Below, piece by piece: positions 7,581 to 16,180 of a DNA stretch of 64,000 bases (position 1 is the first letter of the stretch; the number at the start of each line of letters is the position of its first letter). The translations under genes were made by a program, and so were the position numbers. Source of the stretch: Pseudomonas sp. NKUCC02_KPG (lineage in GTDB: Bacteria > Pseudomonadota > Gammaproteobacteria > Pseudomonadales > Pseudomonadaceae); contig NZ_JAHKRC010000003.1 in the NCBI RefSeq assembly GCF_019345465.1, positions 62,001 to 126,000 on the forward strand, written 5' to 3'. Below the pieces are notes generated by a model. That model made no database searches. It was not told where the DNA came from and saw only the letters and a list, made by a program, of their open reading frames with translations.

Positions 7581-9662
7581 TTATCGGTCTCTTTCGTGGG
7601 CTTGCTGGCGGGCGCAGGCCAGCAGTTCGAAGCGTTGCGTTGCATCAATCGCGTCCAGCAACGTGTTGCAATCACCCGGCATTCGGCGGCGCCAGTTGGG
7701 ATGGCCGCTGACGGTGCCGGGCAAGTTGGCTTGCTCCTCAAGTCCCAGGGCATCCTCGATCGGCAGCAGCACCAGGGGAGCACGGGTGTGCCCCAGAAAA
7801 CGGATGCTGGCGTCCAGCGTCGGGGCGTTGCCCTGGGCTTCTTCCTGAAAGTTCTGCGGGTCCTGGCGCAAGGCCCGGTCCAGGCCTTCGCATTCGCGCT
7901 GGCGGTTTTCGCGCCAGTGGTGGGCGGTGACGGGGTCGATCAGGCCCAGGCGTTCGTTCCAGTCGATATCGCGCCCGTGCAGCCAGCCGGTGAGCGTGGG
8001 CAGGTCGTGGGTGCTGGTGGTGGCCAGGGCGTCGTCGGGCCAGTCCAGGATCGGTTTGAAGCGCGCGCCGTAGTCCTGCTCGAACAGCAGCACGCGAATA
8101 CCGAGGATGGCCCGTTCGCTGAGCTTTTCCCGCAGTCCGTCAGGCACGGTGCCCAGGTCTTCACCGAGTACGATGGCCTGGTGGCGCACCGATTCAAGGC
8201 AGACCAGGCGCAGCAGATCGTCGATCGGGTAATACAGATAGGCCCCTTCGTTGGCCGAGGCCCCCAGGGGGATCACCCACAGGCGCTGCAAGCCCAGCAC
8301 ATGGTCGATGCGCAGCCCACCGGCATGGGCAAAGTTGGCGCGCAGCATCTCGATGAAGGCGCGAAAGCCATTGCGCTTGAGGCCCTCGGGGGAAAACGCG
8401 GAAATCCCCCAGCCCTGGCCTGCACGGTTGAGAGCGTCCGGCGGTGCGCCTACGGTCAACTGGGCCAGCATTTCGTCCTGGCGACACCAGGCCTGGCTGC
8501 CTGCACCATCGGCGCCCACGGCCAGGTCGGCGATCAGGCCGATGGCCATGCCGCTGGCCCGTGCGGCCGTTTGTGCACGGCCCAGGCAGCTATCCATCAA
8601 CCACTGACAAAACGCGTAGTAAGCGATGACATGCTGATGTTCTTCGGCGAACTGCAGCAACGCCGGGCTGTCGGGGTTGCGCCATTGCTCGGGCCAGTCA
8701 CGCCAGTCCAGGCTGTGATGCTCGGTCACACACGACTCTTGCAAGGCTTCGAAGCGGCAGTGGTTTTCCAGGGCTTCGCCGCCCCGCTGGCGAAAACCCT
8801 TGAAGTCGTCATGGAGCGGGTGTTCGTTCTGCACAAAGTCGTTATAGAGCTGGCGCAGCAGTGTCTGCTTGGCCTGGGTCACGGCAGGCCAGTCGATCAA
8901 GGGCAGTTGTTCAAGCCGGTGGAGTTCGTCTTTAAGACCGGTGGTGTCAATGGCCCTGTGCAGGGCTTCCTGTCCCAGGATGCTGGCGGGAGCGGCGTAC
9001 AGGCTGTTGAGAAATAAACGGCTGGACGGTGAATAAGGGCTGTAGTGCTTGGGGGCGCTGCTGAACATGGCGTGCAACGGGCTGATCGCCAGTGCGTCGG
9101 CGCCGCGTTCACCGAGTGCCTGCAGCAGGGTTTCCAGTGCCTGGGTATCGCCAAACCCGCCATCGCCGTGGCGATGCAGCGAGTACAGCTGAACGCTCAC
9201 CCCCCACGCGCGTGGAGCAGACTGATGCAAGGCATCGGCAATGCTGAAGCACTTTGTCGGGGCCACGGCCAGGGTGAACTGCTGGTCGTCCAGCTGTACC
9301 CGGTGGTAGCCGATGGGAATCATGCCCGGCAGCACGGCGTCTGCATCCAGCTGGATCGGCAGCGCATCACCGCTTTCCAGGTGCACGATGCACTGGCTGT
9401 GGGGGTGGAAATAGCGTGACAAGTCCAGGGCCTTGCCGACGTCTGCGGTCAACAAGGGCGGCAGACGTTTGTTCTGTTGCTCCAGTTGCAGGTTCAGCAA
9501 GCTGGTTTCAATGGCCTCGGCGCTGTCGGCGGGTAATCCCAACCCCGCCAGAATGGCCTCCAGCACCTTGGGTGTGACCCTTTGCGGTTGGCCGTTGGCA
9601 TCAATCCAGTCAACGGCCAGGCCGGCTCGGCCGGCGAGTACTTCGAGTTGCGCTTCGCTCAT
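7581..9662 (-). CDS. malQ: 4-alpha-glucanotransferase (amylomaltase) MalQ
   Basis: MalQ is a GH77 cytosolic enzyme that disproportionates malto-oligosaccharides, releasing glucose and longer chains. The 693-aa protein shows the GH77 blocks LRIDHVLGLQRLW (nucleophile Asp), LGEDLGTVP (acid/base Glu) and STHDLPTLTGWL. It also carries the roughly 150-aa N-terminal domain of the long bacterial MalQ class. ATG 9662 has AAGGGAG at proper spacing. Its ATG overlaps the stop of a 19-codon mini-ORF. In P. aeruginosa treZ lies between glgA and malQ, and treY follows malQ. Here malQ touches glgA on one side and the DUF2934 gene on the other. Confidence 0.95.
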   Translation of the reverse strand: MSEAQLEVLAGRAGLAVDWIDANGQPQRVTPKVLEAILAGLGLPADSAEAIETSLLNLQLEQQNKRLPPLLTADVGKALDLSRYFHPHSQCIVHLESGDALPIQLDADAVLPGMIPIGYHRVQLDDQQFTLAVAPTKCFSIADALHQSAPRAWGVSVQLYSLHRHGDGGFGDTQALETLLQALGERGADALAISPLHAMFSSAPKHYSPYSPSSRLFLNSLYAAPASILGQEALHRAIDTTGLKDELHRLEQLPLIDWPAVTQAKQTLLRQLYNDFVQNEHPLHDDFKGFRQRGGEALENHCRFEALQESCVTEHHSLDWRDWPEQWRNPDSPALLQFAEEHQHVIAYYAFCQWLMDSCLGRAQTAARASGMAIGLIADLAVGADGAGSQAWCRQDEMLAQLTVGAPPDALNRAGQGWGISAFSPEGLKRNGFRAFIEMLRANFAHAGGLRIDHVLGLQRLWVIPLGASANEGAYLYYPIDDLLRLVCLESVRHQAIVLGEDLGTVPDGLREKLSERAILGIRVLLFEQDYGARFKPILDWPDDALATTSTHDLPTLTGWLHGRDIDWNERLGLIDPVTAHHWRENRQRECEGLDRALRQDPQNFQEEAQGNAPTLDASIRFLGHTRAPLVLLPIEDALGLEEQANLPGTVSGHPNWRRRMPGDCNTLLDAIDATQRFELLACARQQAHERDR

Positions 9663-9718
9663 TGGCGGGCTCCCTTGGCGAGAAACGGTCGGGCGTCAGG
9701 CAGATCCGCAGGTTGCAT
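9659..9718 (-). other. 19-aa mini-ORF overlapping the malQ start (possible treZ scar)
   Basis: A short frame beginning MQPADLPDARPF ends in a TGA that overlaps the malQ ATG (ATGA). It fills almost all of the 59-base gap between glgA and malQ, the place of treZ in other pseudomonads. It could be the fused ends of a deleted gene. It may equally be only the malQ leader. Confidence 0.35.
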
Positions 9719-9721
9719 CAC

Positions 9722-11293
9722 TCACGGCTTCACGGAGCGAAGCAATGACTTGGCAACCAGTTGTTCATAAAGCTCTGCATAGGGTTCAACGGCCTTGCAC
9801 CAGTTAAACGGTGCGGCCATTGCGCGGCAGCGCATGGCGTTGAAGAGTGCCGGGTAACTGAAGACTTTGAATGCCCGTTTCAGGGCTTGCTCGTAACTGG
9901 CTACGGTGGACTCATCGAACAGGAAGCCGGTGACGCCATTCTCGATGGTGTCGGCCAGGCCGCCCGTATTGCGAGCCACGGGCAGCGAGCCGAAGCGTTG
10001 TGCATACATCTGGCTCAACCCGCAGGGTTCGTAGCGCGAGGGCATCAACAGGAAATCGCTGCCCGCGAACATGCGCCGGGCATCGGTTTCATTGAAGCCA
10101 ATGCGCACCCCGATCTGCCCCGGAAAACGCAGGGCCAGTTCGCGCATGGTCTGTTCTTCTTCGGGCTCGCCGCGCCCGATGATGCAAATCTGACCACCGT
10201 TGGCCACGATAAAAGCCGCCACGGCTTCTGTCAGGTCCAGGCCTTTTTGGTACACCAGACGCGAAACCACGGCGAACAGGGGGCCCTTGGACGGTTTCAG
10301 GCCGAACAGGGTGCGCACATGGGCGGTGTTCAAGGCCCTTGCATCCCAGTCACCGATGCCGAACGGGGCAACCAGATGGGGGTCGGTCGTGGCTTCCCAG
10401 CTTTCATCGATGCCATTGGGGATGCCGCTCAGCAGTCCTTGCTGGGTCTTGCTGGCCAGAAAGCCATCCAGCCCGCACCCAAAGGCCGGGGTCGTGATTT
10501 CTGCGGCGTAGGTGGCGCTGACGGTGGTGATATGGCTGGCGTAGGCCATGCCCGCTTTCAGGAACGACAACTTGCCATAAAATTCCATGCCGTCCTGCTG
10601 CAGGGCATGGTGCGGAATACCCAGCTCCGGGCAGCAGGCGCGGCTGAATACGCCCTGGTAGGCCAGGTTGTGGATGGTGAACAGTGTCGGGGTACGCTGG
10701 CCACGCCAATGCATATAGGCCGGCGCCAGGCCGGCGGGCCAGTCGTGGGCGTGTACCAGATCGGGTTGCCAGTGAATCTGCGCCAGATTGGCCGCAATAT
10801 CGGCCGCTGCCAGCCCCAGGCGGGCGAAGCGAATATGGTTGTCAGGCCAGTCGCGGCCGTTATTGGCGCCGTAGGGGCTGCCTTCGCGCTCATACAGTTC
10901 GGGGCAAATCAGCACGTAGATGACCAGCCCGTCCTTCAAGTCCATGCGGCCGATCTTGCAGGGGGGCAGGGCAGCATGGCCGCCGAGTTCGCCGATGATA
11001 TGAATGGGGTTGTCGCTGTTGAGTACTTGCGGGTAGCCCGGGATCAAGACACGCACATCATGCAAGTGACGCATGGCCCGCGGAAGAGCGGCCGACACAT
11101 CCCCCAGACCGCCGGTTTTAACCAGGTCGGCCAGTTCGGACGTGACAAACAGCACTTTCTTTTTGTTGGGATTGGCACTTGCCTGCGGCAGTTCGGGCCT
11201 TCCCGCAGGGGCCAGGTCTGGCAGGGACAACAGCTCAGTCACCACTTGCGGGGTCAGACGTTCTTCTTGATGTGGCGCAGCCGCACTGATCAT
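9722..11293 (-). CDS. glgA: Glycogen synthase GlgA
   Basis: GlgA elongates alpha-1,4-glucan from ADP-glucose (GT5 family, cytosolic). The protein has an N-terminal extension of about 45 aa, then KKKVLFVTSELADLVKTGGLGDV with the KTGGL ADP-glucose motif. The C-terminal GT-B domain carries MPSRYEPCGLSQMYAQRFG and NTGGLADTI. Its 523 aa are longer than the roughly 477 aa of enteric GlgA because of that extension. ATG 11293 is preceded by GGGAG. It is the promoter-proximal gene of the minus-strand glycogen set. With GlgB (branching), GlgX and MalQ it gives a complete synthesis and recycling core. No glgC is present in this window. Confidence 0.95.
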   Translation of the reverse strand: MISAAAPHQEERLTPQVVTELLSLPDLAPAGRPELPQASANPNKKKVLFVTSELADLVKTGGLGDVSAALPRAMRHLHDVRVLIPGYPQVLNSDNPIHIIGELGGHAALPPCKIGRMDLKDGLVIYVLICPELYEREGSPYGANNGRDWPDNHIRFARLGLAAADIAANLAQIHWQPDLVHAHDWPAGLAPAYMHWRGQRTPTLFTIHNLAYQGVFSRACCPELGIPHHALQQDGMEFYGKLSFLKAGMAYASHITTVSATYAAEITTPAFGCGLDGFLASKTQQGLLSGIPNGIDESWEATTDPHLVAPFGIGDWDARALNTAHVRTLFGLKPSKGPLFAVVSRLVYQKGLDLTEAVAAFIVANGGQICIIGRGEPEEEQTMRELALRFPGQIGVRIGFNETDARRMFAGSDFLLMPSRYEPCGLSQMYAQRFGSLPVARNTGGLADTIENGVTGFLFDESTVASYEQALKRAFKVFSYPALFNAMRCRAMAAPFNWCKAVEPYAELYEQLVAKSLLRSVKP

Positions 11294-11822
11294 GAATTTC
11301 TCCCGTTATATTTATTGATCCACTTACGGCCACCCGGCCGGTACTTCCCCACTTGCGATTGGCCATGTCATCCATGGCGTAAATGCTCAAAAGATGAATA
11401 AGGCACTGCAAGGAATGCACCAATAATGGCAACCCCAGCCTTAGGTAGACCTACCACGGGCGAAGAAAATTCGATTGTCTGATTACGGCAATTAGACGCC
11501 GTAGACACGACAGCGTTGAGTGTAGGAGAGATACTTCAAGGTGTTAGGTGTATGAGGTGTTTTTTTGTAGGACAAAGATAATTATCGCGTAGGAAAAATA
11601 TCTATCACGGGATGTGTGTCACTGTTATTTCAGTGCCGGGTGATGCGTCGCATCTTTGTGGTCGCTGCCGAGGAATGAAGGCTGCGAGCTCTTGATCGTG
11701 CGAACGGGACAATAAAGCTCGCAGCCTTCGTTCCTCGGCAGCGACTACAGGTCAGTTAATGCTCCAGAGGATTTCAAAAGCAATACGGGGCGCACCATTG
11801 CGGTGCGCTGCGTGCTGAAATC
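11294..11822. other. Intergenic region upstream of glgA
   Basis: This 529-base non-coding stretch should hold the glgA promoter in the AT-richer part near 11400-11620. A long palindromic repeat lies at 11661-11745. I see no further gene. Confidence 0.5.
11661..11745. repeat. GTCGCTGCCG-family REP palindrome
   Basis: Two 30-bp arms (11661-11690 and 11716-11745) are inverted copies with 29 of 30 matches. The outer sequence is GTCGCTGCCGAGGAA. Related palindromes recur at 23697 and 41746. Confidence 0.9.
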
Positions 11823-12269
11823 TCAGTTGCCGGGATACTCGGCCACCACCTGATCACTGCCATCGTTGCGCAGGCCGATAACCTGATACGCGTCCTTGCG
11901 GTCACCCATTTCCATTCCCGGCGAACCCATAGGCATGCCCGGTACCGCAATCCCCTTGAGGTCATTGCGCTTGGTCAATGCCACCACTTGCTCGGCCGGG
12001 ACATGGCCTTCAACGAATTTGCCGTTGATCACGCCGGTATGGCACGAAGCCAGGCGCGGCTGGACACCGAGGCGCTGCTTGACACTGCTCATGTCGGCTT
12101 CGACATGGTCATTGACCTTGAAACCATTGGTTTCAAGGTGGGAGATCCAGGCTTTGCAGCAGCCGCAGTTGGCATCGCGGTGCACATCAATGGTCAGTTG
12201 TTCGGCGGCCTGAGCCAGCGAGGACAACAGCAGGGCCGAGAGTGCGACAAGGCGCAATGGGGTTTTCAT
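11823..12269 (-). CDS. DUF411 periplasmic metal-binding protein
   Basis: This is a 148-aa exported protein of the DUF411 family, often found with copper-resistance genes. It has a signal peptide ending ASLAQA-like, then DANCGCCKAWISHLETNGF with the conserved Cys cluster. SCHTGVINGKFVEGHVP and a Met-rich stretch (GMPMGSPGMEMG) follow and suggest soft-metal binding. A TTG 12 nt further upstream is possible, but ATG 12269 has GAGGA at correct distance. No copper-resistance operon is adjacent, so the metal role is inferred from the family. Confidence 0.85.
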   Translation of the reverse strand: MKTPLRLVALSALLLSSLAQAAEQLTIDVHRDANCGCCKAWISHLETNGFKVNDHVEADMSSVKQRLGVQPRLASCHTGVINGKFVEGHVPAEQVVALTKRNDLKGIAVPGMPMGSPGMEMGDRKDAYQVIGLRNDGSDQVVAEYPGN

Positions 12270-12373
12270 CGAGTTCCTCAATACGTAAAAAATGTGAGCC
12301 TGATCATTAACGACTGTCAGGTAACTGATGACCAGATGACAATTTTGTCAGGTTGGAGCTGCCTTGCTGCTTT

Positions 12374-12904
12374 TCAAGGCGTCAGTCGCAAGCTTGCACG
12401 GATGCCCTGGACCTCGGGTTCGTTGGCTTTGTAGCCGTCTGCCGGACCTGCGTAGGAAAGGGCGTAGGCGCTGTTGCCCTGAGTGGCGGCCACCAGGGTC
12501 TGGGTGATGACGTGGTTGCCGTTCTGGGTGATTTTGCAGGTGGTTTGCAAGGCGTCCAGGCCCCCCAGGGTGCTGCTGTTGATTTTGCTGCAAGCGCTCT
12601 GATAACCGCCTTTGGCGAAGTTTTGCTGCAGGGTTTTGCGCATCTGCAGCAAAACGGCCTCCATATTCACCTTGTGTTCAGGCACCAGGGTCGACTGGGT
12701 CAGCTCCATGACCATCTGCGGATCGCCATTGGCATCGTTCTTCACGGCCCGCTGGCGCACGCTGCTGTCGTCGGGCTCAGGGGGGATGGTCTGAATCTCC
12801 CAGCCTGCTGGCCAGGTAATTGTCAGTCCGTCGGCATGGGCCAGGGGGAGCCCGACAAGCAGGCATAAACCGATAAAAACGGGGAAACGGCGGGCAACGT
12901 GCAT
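12374..12904 (-). CDS. Small exported protein, DUF4946-like
   Basis: This is a 176-aa protein with a clear signal peptide (RRFPVFIGLCLLVGLPLAHA). The mature part contains ITWPAGWEI near its start and two cysteines (YQSACSKI and LQTTCKI) that could form a disulfide. It resembles a Pseudomonas-restricted domain of unknown function, DUF4946 by recollection. The open frame extends upstream to 12997, but the ATG at 12904 begins the signal peptide. It lies divergent from the permease gene. Confidence 0.7.
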   Translation of the reverse strand: MHVARRFPVFIGLCLLVGLPLAHADGLTITWPAGWEIQTIPPEPDDSSVRQRAVKNDANGDPQMVMELTQSTLVPEHKVNMEAVLLQMRKTLQQNFAKGGYQSACSKINSSTLGGLDALQTTCKITQNGNHVITQTLVAATQGNSAYALSYAGPADGYKANEPEVQGIRASLRLTP

Positions 12905-13034
12905 AGGTCTCGGGCCTTTTGGGCAGGATTTTGGCAGTAATAGTGTATCAATAGGTGTCGAAGTCTTGCTTTGCAGCCTGACATCATTTTCGACCATTGC
13001 TCAGCTAAACCTTTGCTTCTTATGTCTAATCCCG

Positions 13035-13132
13035 GACAATCGCGCCCCTCTTATGGCCGGGGCGATGTCAGCAAGGTGTTTCTTGTCCGCTCCGGCTGCG
13101 TGGTAACGACCGGCTAGCGGAGATTCGACCGG
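13035..13132 (+). promoter_or_regulatory. Possible structured leader of the permease gene
   Basis: Two nested inverted repeats precede the start. The first pairs ATCGCGCCCC (13039 onward) with GGGGCGAT. The second pairs CCGCT with AGCGG just before the Shine-Dalgarno GGAG. The second element could occlude the ribosome site. I do not recognise a known riboswitch class. Confidence 0.3.
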
Positions 13133-14410
13133 ATGAATGACCAGGCTAACAGCGTCGACGAACGCTTCGACGAGACCCCGGCGACCTTAAGTCGCTGGAA
13201 CCGTCATGACACCACCTGGATGCTGGGCCTGTTCGGCACAGCGATTGGCGCAGGTACCTTGTTCTTGCCCATCAACGCAGGGCTTGGCGGCTTTTGGCCG
13301 TTATTGATCCTGGCGCTGTTGGCGTTCCCGATGACCTTTTACGCACACCGTGGCTTGACCCGCTTCGTGCTCTCCGGGCGCGAAGGCTCAGATATCACGG
13401 ATGTGGTGGAAGAGCATTTTGGCCTTAGCGCCGGTTCCCTGATCACGCTGCTGTACTTCCTGGCGATTTTCCCGATTCTGCTGATCTACAGCGTAGCGCT
13501 GACCAACACGGTTGGCAGCTTTATGCTCAATCAAATGCACATCACGCCACCGCCACGGGCAATCCTGGCGTTGGTACTGATTCTGGGCTTGCTGATTGTT
13601 GTGCGCTGCGGCGAACAAGTGATCGTCAAGGCCATGAGCATGATGGTCTACCCGTTCATTGTGGCCTTGCTGTTTTTGGCGGTGTTTCTGATTCCGCACT
13701 GGAATGGCGGCATTCTGAGTACCGCGACCACGCTGCCTGAACCTACTGCATTGCTGCACACCTTGTGGCTGGCGATTCCGGTGATGGTGTTCTCCTTTAA
13801 CCATTCGCCCATCATCTCGGCCTTCGCCGTGGATCAGAAGCGCCGCTATGGTGCCAACGCCGATGAGCGCAGCTCGCAGATCCTGTCCCGCGCCCACCTG
13901 CTGATGGTGGTGATGGTGCTGTTCTTCGTGTTCAGCTGTGTGCTCACGCTCTCGCCTGAGCAACTGCTTGAGGCCAAGACGCAGAACCTGTCGATCCTGT
14001 CCTACCTGGCCAACCACTTCAGCAACCCGACCATCGCTTTTGCTGCGCCGCTGATTGCGTTTGTGGCCATTGCCAAGTCGTTCCTGGGCCACTACATCGG
14101 CGCCAGTGAAGGCCTTAAAGGCCTGGTACTGAAAACCGGCAAGCGCCCTGCAGCGAAAAACCTCGACCGCATGACTGCAGCGTTCATGCTGGTGGTGTGC
14201 TGGGCGGTGGCCACGCTTAACCCGAGCATCCTGGGCATGATCGAAACCATGGGCGGGCCGGTCATTGCAGCCATCCTGTTCCTGATGCCGATGTACGCGA
14301 TTCGTCGGGTCCCGGCCATGCGCCAGTATTCGGGCCAGATCTCCAACGTGTTCGTCACGGTTGTGGGCCTGATCGCGATCTCGTCGCTGGTGTACTCCCT
14401 GATCCCTTGA
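13133..14410 (+). CDS. HAAAP-family serine/threonine-type amino acid permease
   Basis: This 425-aa inner-membrane proton symporter has about 11 hydrophobic segments. The N-terminal signature DTTWMLGLFGTAIGAGTLFLP matches the SdaC/TdcC/YhaO branch of hydroxy/aromatic amino acid permeases. FNHSPIISAF is another conserved block of the family. Length matches the family. Serine or threonine is the likely substrate, but no catabolic neighbour (sdaA, tdcB) confirms it. It stands alone and is followed by a hairpin. Confidence 0.85.
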   Translation: MNDQANSVDERFDETPATLSRWNRHDTTWMLGLFGTAIGAGTLFLPINAGLGGFWPLLILALLAFPMTFYAHRGLTRFVLSGREGSDITDVVEEHFGLSAGSLITLLYFLAIFPILLIYSVALTNTVGSFMLNQMHITPPPRAILALVLILGLLIVVRCGEQVIVKAMSMMVYPFIVALLFLAVFLIPHWNGGILSTATTLPEPTALLHTLWLAIPVMVFSFNHSPIISAFAVDQKRRYGANADERSSQILSRAHLLMVVMVLFFVFSCVLTLSPEQLLEAKTQNLSILSYLANHFSNPTIAFAAPLIAFVAIAKSFLGHYIGASEGLKGLVLKTGKRPAAKNLDRMTAAFMLVVCWAVATLNPSILGMIETMGGPVIAAILFLMPMYAIRRVPAMRQYSGQISNVFVTVVGLIAISSLVYSLIP

Positions 14411-14420
14411 GCCTTGTCCC

Positions 14421-14446
14421 TGTCGCCGCCGTTCTGTGCGGCGACA
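14421..14446. terminator. Hairpin after the permease gene
   Basis: TGTCGCCGC and GCGGCGACA form a perfect 9-bp stem with an 8-nt loop 10 nt after the permease stop. There is no T-run, so termination would be weak or factor-assisted. Confidence 0.45.
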
Positions 14447-14496
14447 CTGCGTGATTGACCCTCGCAAGCCGCCCAAGGCTTGAGTCTGGCCAGTAC

Positions 14497-14529
14497 TGCG
14501 AATATGATTGCGACCCATTCCTATTCGCA
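14497..14529. promoter_or_regulatory. 8-bp inverted repeat upstream of the ECF sigma gene
   Basis: TGCGAATA (14497-14504) and TATTCGCA (14522-14529) are perfect inverse copies separated by 17 bp, ending about 30 nt before the sigma start. Position fits an operator or regulator site, for example iron control. It does not match the 19-bp Fur consensus closely. Confidence 0.4.
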
Positions 14530-14559
14530 GTGTGCTGACAGCACGTCCCGAGGGTTCCC

Positions 14560-15084
14560 GTGTCGCCATCCCCGTCGAACCCACCGTTGCTGCATGCACA
14601 CGTGCATAACCTGTATAGCGATCACCACGGCTGGCTGGTGAACTGGCTGCGGCGGCGTTTGCGTGATACCGACAATGCTGCCGACATGGCGCAGGACACC
14701 TTCCTTTATGTATTGGGCAAACCGGAGCAGGTTGCGCAGTTGCGTGAGCCGCGTGCCTGGCTGAGCACGATCGCCAAGGGTTTGTTGATAGACCGCTTTC
14801 GTCGCCAGAAGGTCGAGCAGGCGTATCTGCTTGCGATTGCCCATTTGCCCGAGCAGGAAATGCCTGCCCCTGAAGAACGGTTGATCCTCCTTGAAACCCT
14901 GACCCGAATCGACGCGTTGCTCGACGGCCTGAAGCCCGCGGTGCGAACCGCCTTTTTGCTTTCGCGCCTCGAGGGGCTTGGCTATCAGGCGATTGCCGAG
15001 CGCCTTGGGGTTAGCGTCAGTTCGGTGGAAAAGTACATGGCTACGGCCATCCGTCATTGTTTTCTCGCCCGTAGCGCCCTGTGA
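14560..15084 (+). CDS. FecI-type ECF sigma factor
   Basis: This 174-aa RNA polymerase sigma factor of the iron-starvation group has region 2 (DTDNAADMAQDTFLYVL) and region 4 (YQAIAERLGVSVSSVEKYMATAIRH). The start is GTG at 14560. Its last codons overlap the FecR gene. The following FecR-like regulator and TonB receptor with an STN domain form a complete cell-surface signalling cascade. The sigma factor probably drives the receptor gene when ligand is bound. Confidence 0.93.
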   Translation: MSPSPSNPPLLHAHVHNLYSDHHGWLVNWLRRRLRDTDNAADMAQDTFLYVLGKPEQVAQLREPRAWLSTIAKGLLIDRFRRQKVEQAYLLAIAHLPEQEMPAPEERLILLETLTRIDALLDGLKPAVRTAFLLSRLEGLGYQAIAERLGVSVSSVEKYMATAIRHCFLARSAL

Positions 15085-16064
15085 GCGGGGGGCCCTCGAC
15101 GGTCGAATTTGCACCCCATGTGCTTGACCAGGCCATTGACTGGCTGGTGAAAACCCAGTCCGGTGCGGCTCAACCCCATGTGTTTGCTGCGTGCAAGCAG
15201 TGGCGCGCCGCCGATGCCAGTCATGAAGCGGCCTGGCAAGCCCTGCAACTGACCGAGACGACCTTGCGTCAGGCCTCGTTGCTGCCCGGTCGCGTTGCAC
15301 TGGACACCCTGGCCGGCAGTGGCCGTATTCGCTCGCGCCGCCAGGCACTCAAGATACTGGGCTTGGGCATGCTGGGCGCCGGGGCGGGCGCATTGGCGAT
15401 CCAGCAGCAACCGTGGCGTCATTTTGGTGCCGACTACGGGACCGGGGTGGGTGAGCGGCGGTTGTACAACCTGGTCGACGGTACGGGTTTACAGCTCAAT
15501 ACCGACAGTTCTGCTGATGTGCTGTTCACTGCGCAGCAGCGACTGATTGTTTTGCGCGCTGGCGAAATTTTTATCCGCACGGGCCAGGACCCAGCATCCG
15601 TCAGCGGCCGCCGACCGTTTTGGGTTCACACCCGTGAGGCTCGGTTGCAAGCCATCGGCACAGCCTTCGATGTACGCCAGGAGTCCGGGCGTACCCGGTT
15701 GATGGTCGAGGAGGGGGTGGTGGCGATTCATCTGCCGGACTCCCTGCCAGTTCGGGTGCAGGCGGGCCATGAGTACCTGATTGACGCTCATTCGGCGCAG
15801 CCCCAAACCGCTTCAGCGTTCTCTGCCAGTGGCTGGGCCAGTGGCGTGCTGGTAGCCAGGCAGATGCGTTTGCAGGACCTGACGCAAGAGCTGGCACGCT
15901 ATCGCCATGGCTGGTTGCAGTGCGATCCGGCGGTCAGTGACTTGCGGGTATCGGGGGTGTTTCAGCTCGATGGTATCGACCATGCGCTGGAAGGCCTGAG
16001 CCAGTCGCTGCCGGTTCGAATCGAGCACAGAACACGGTTCTGGACACGGATTGTGGCGGTTTAA
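15081..16064 (+). CDS. FecR-family anti-sigma regulator
   Basis: This 327-aa inner-membrane regulator has an N-terminal cytoplasmic sigma-binding domain (residues 15-60, DUF4880-like). A single membrane segment lies at about 92-108, followed by a periplasmic FecR domain (YNLVDGTGLQLNTDSSADV and onward). SRRQALK at residues 85-91, directly before the membrane segment, resembles a twin-arginine signal. The GTG start overlaps the sigma stop, implying translational coupling. It holds the sigma factor inactive until the receptor signals. Confidence 0.92.
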   Translation: MSGGPSTVEFAPHVLDQAIDWLVKTQSGAAQPHVFAACKQWRAADASHEAAWQALQLTETTLRQASLLPGRVALDTLAGSGRIRSRRQALKILGLGMLGAGAGALAIQQQPWRHFGADYGTGVGERRLYNLVDGTGLQLNTDSSADVLFTAQQRLIVLRAGEIFIRTGQDPASVSGRRPFWVHTREARLQAIGTAFDVRQESGRTRLMVEEGVVAIHLPDSLPVRVQAGHEYLIDAHSAQPQTASAFSASGWASGVLVARQMRLQDLTQELARYRHGWLQCDPAVSDLRVSGVFQLDGIDHALEGLSQSLPVRIEHRTRFWTRIVAV

Positions 16065-16086
16065 GGTTCAGCAGACGCTTGAATCT

Positions 16087-16110
16087 ACAAATACGAATAA
16101 TTATCAAATT
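16087..16110. promoter_or_regulatory. Possible Fur-type or AT-rich control site before the receptor gene
   Basis: The sequence around ACGAATAATTATCAAATT is AT-rich and contains ATAATTAT, reminiscent of half of a Fur box. The match to the full consensus is weak. Confidence 0.22.
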
Positions 16111-16180
16111 TCTTTGCGGGTTTACACGAGACCTTCGACAGATAGGCATAAGACTTATTTATTGCAGGAGCCCCGCGCCA

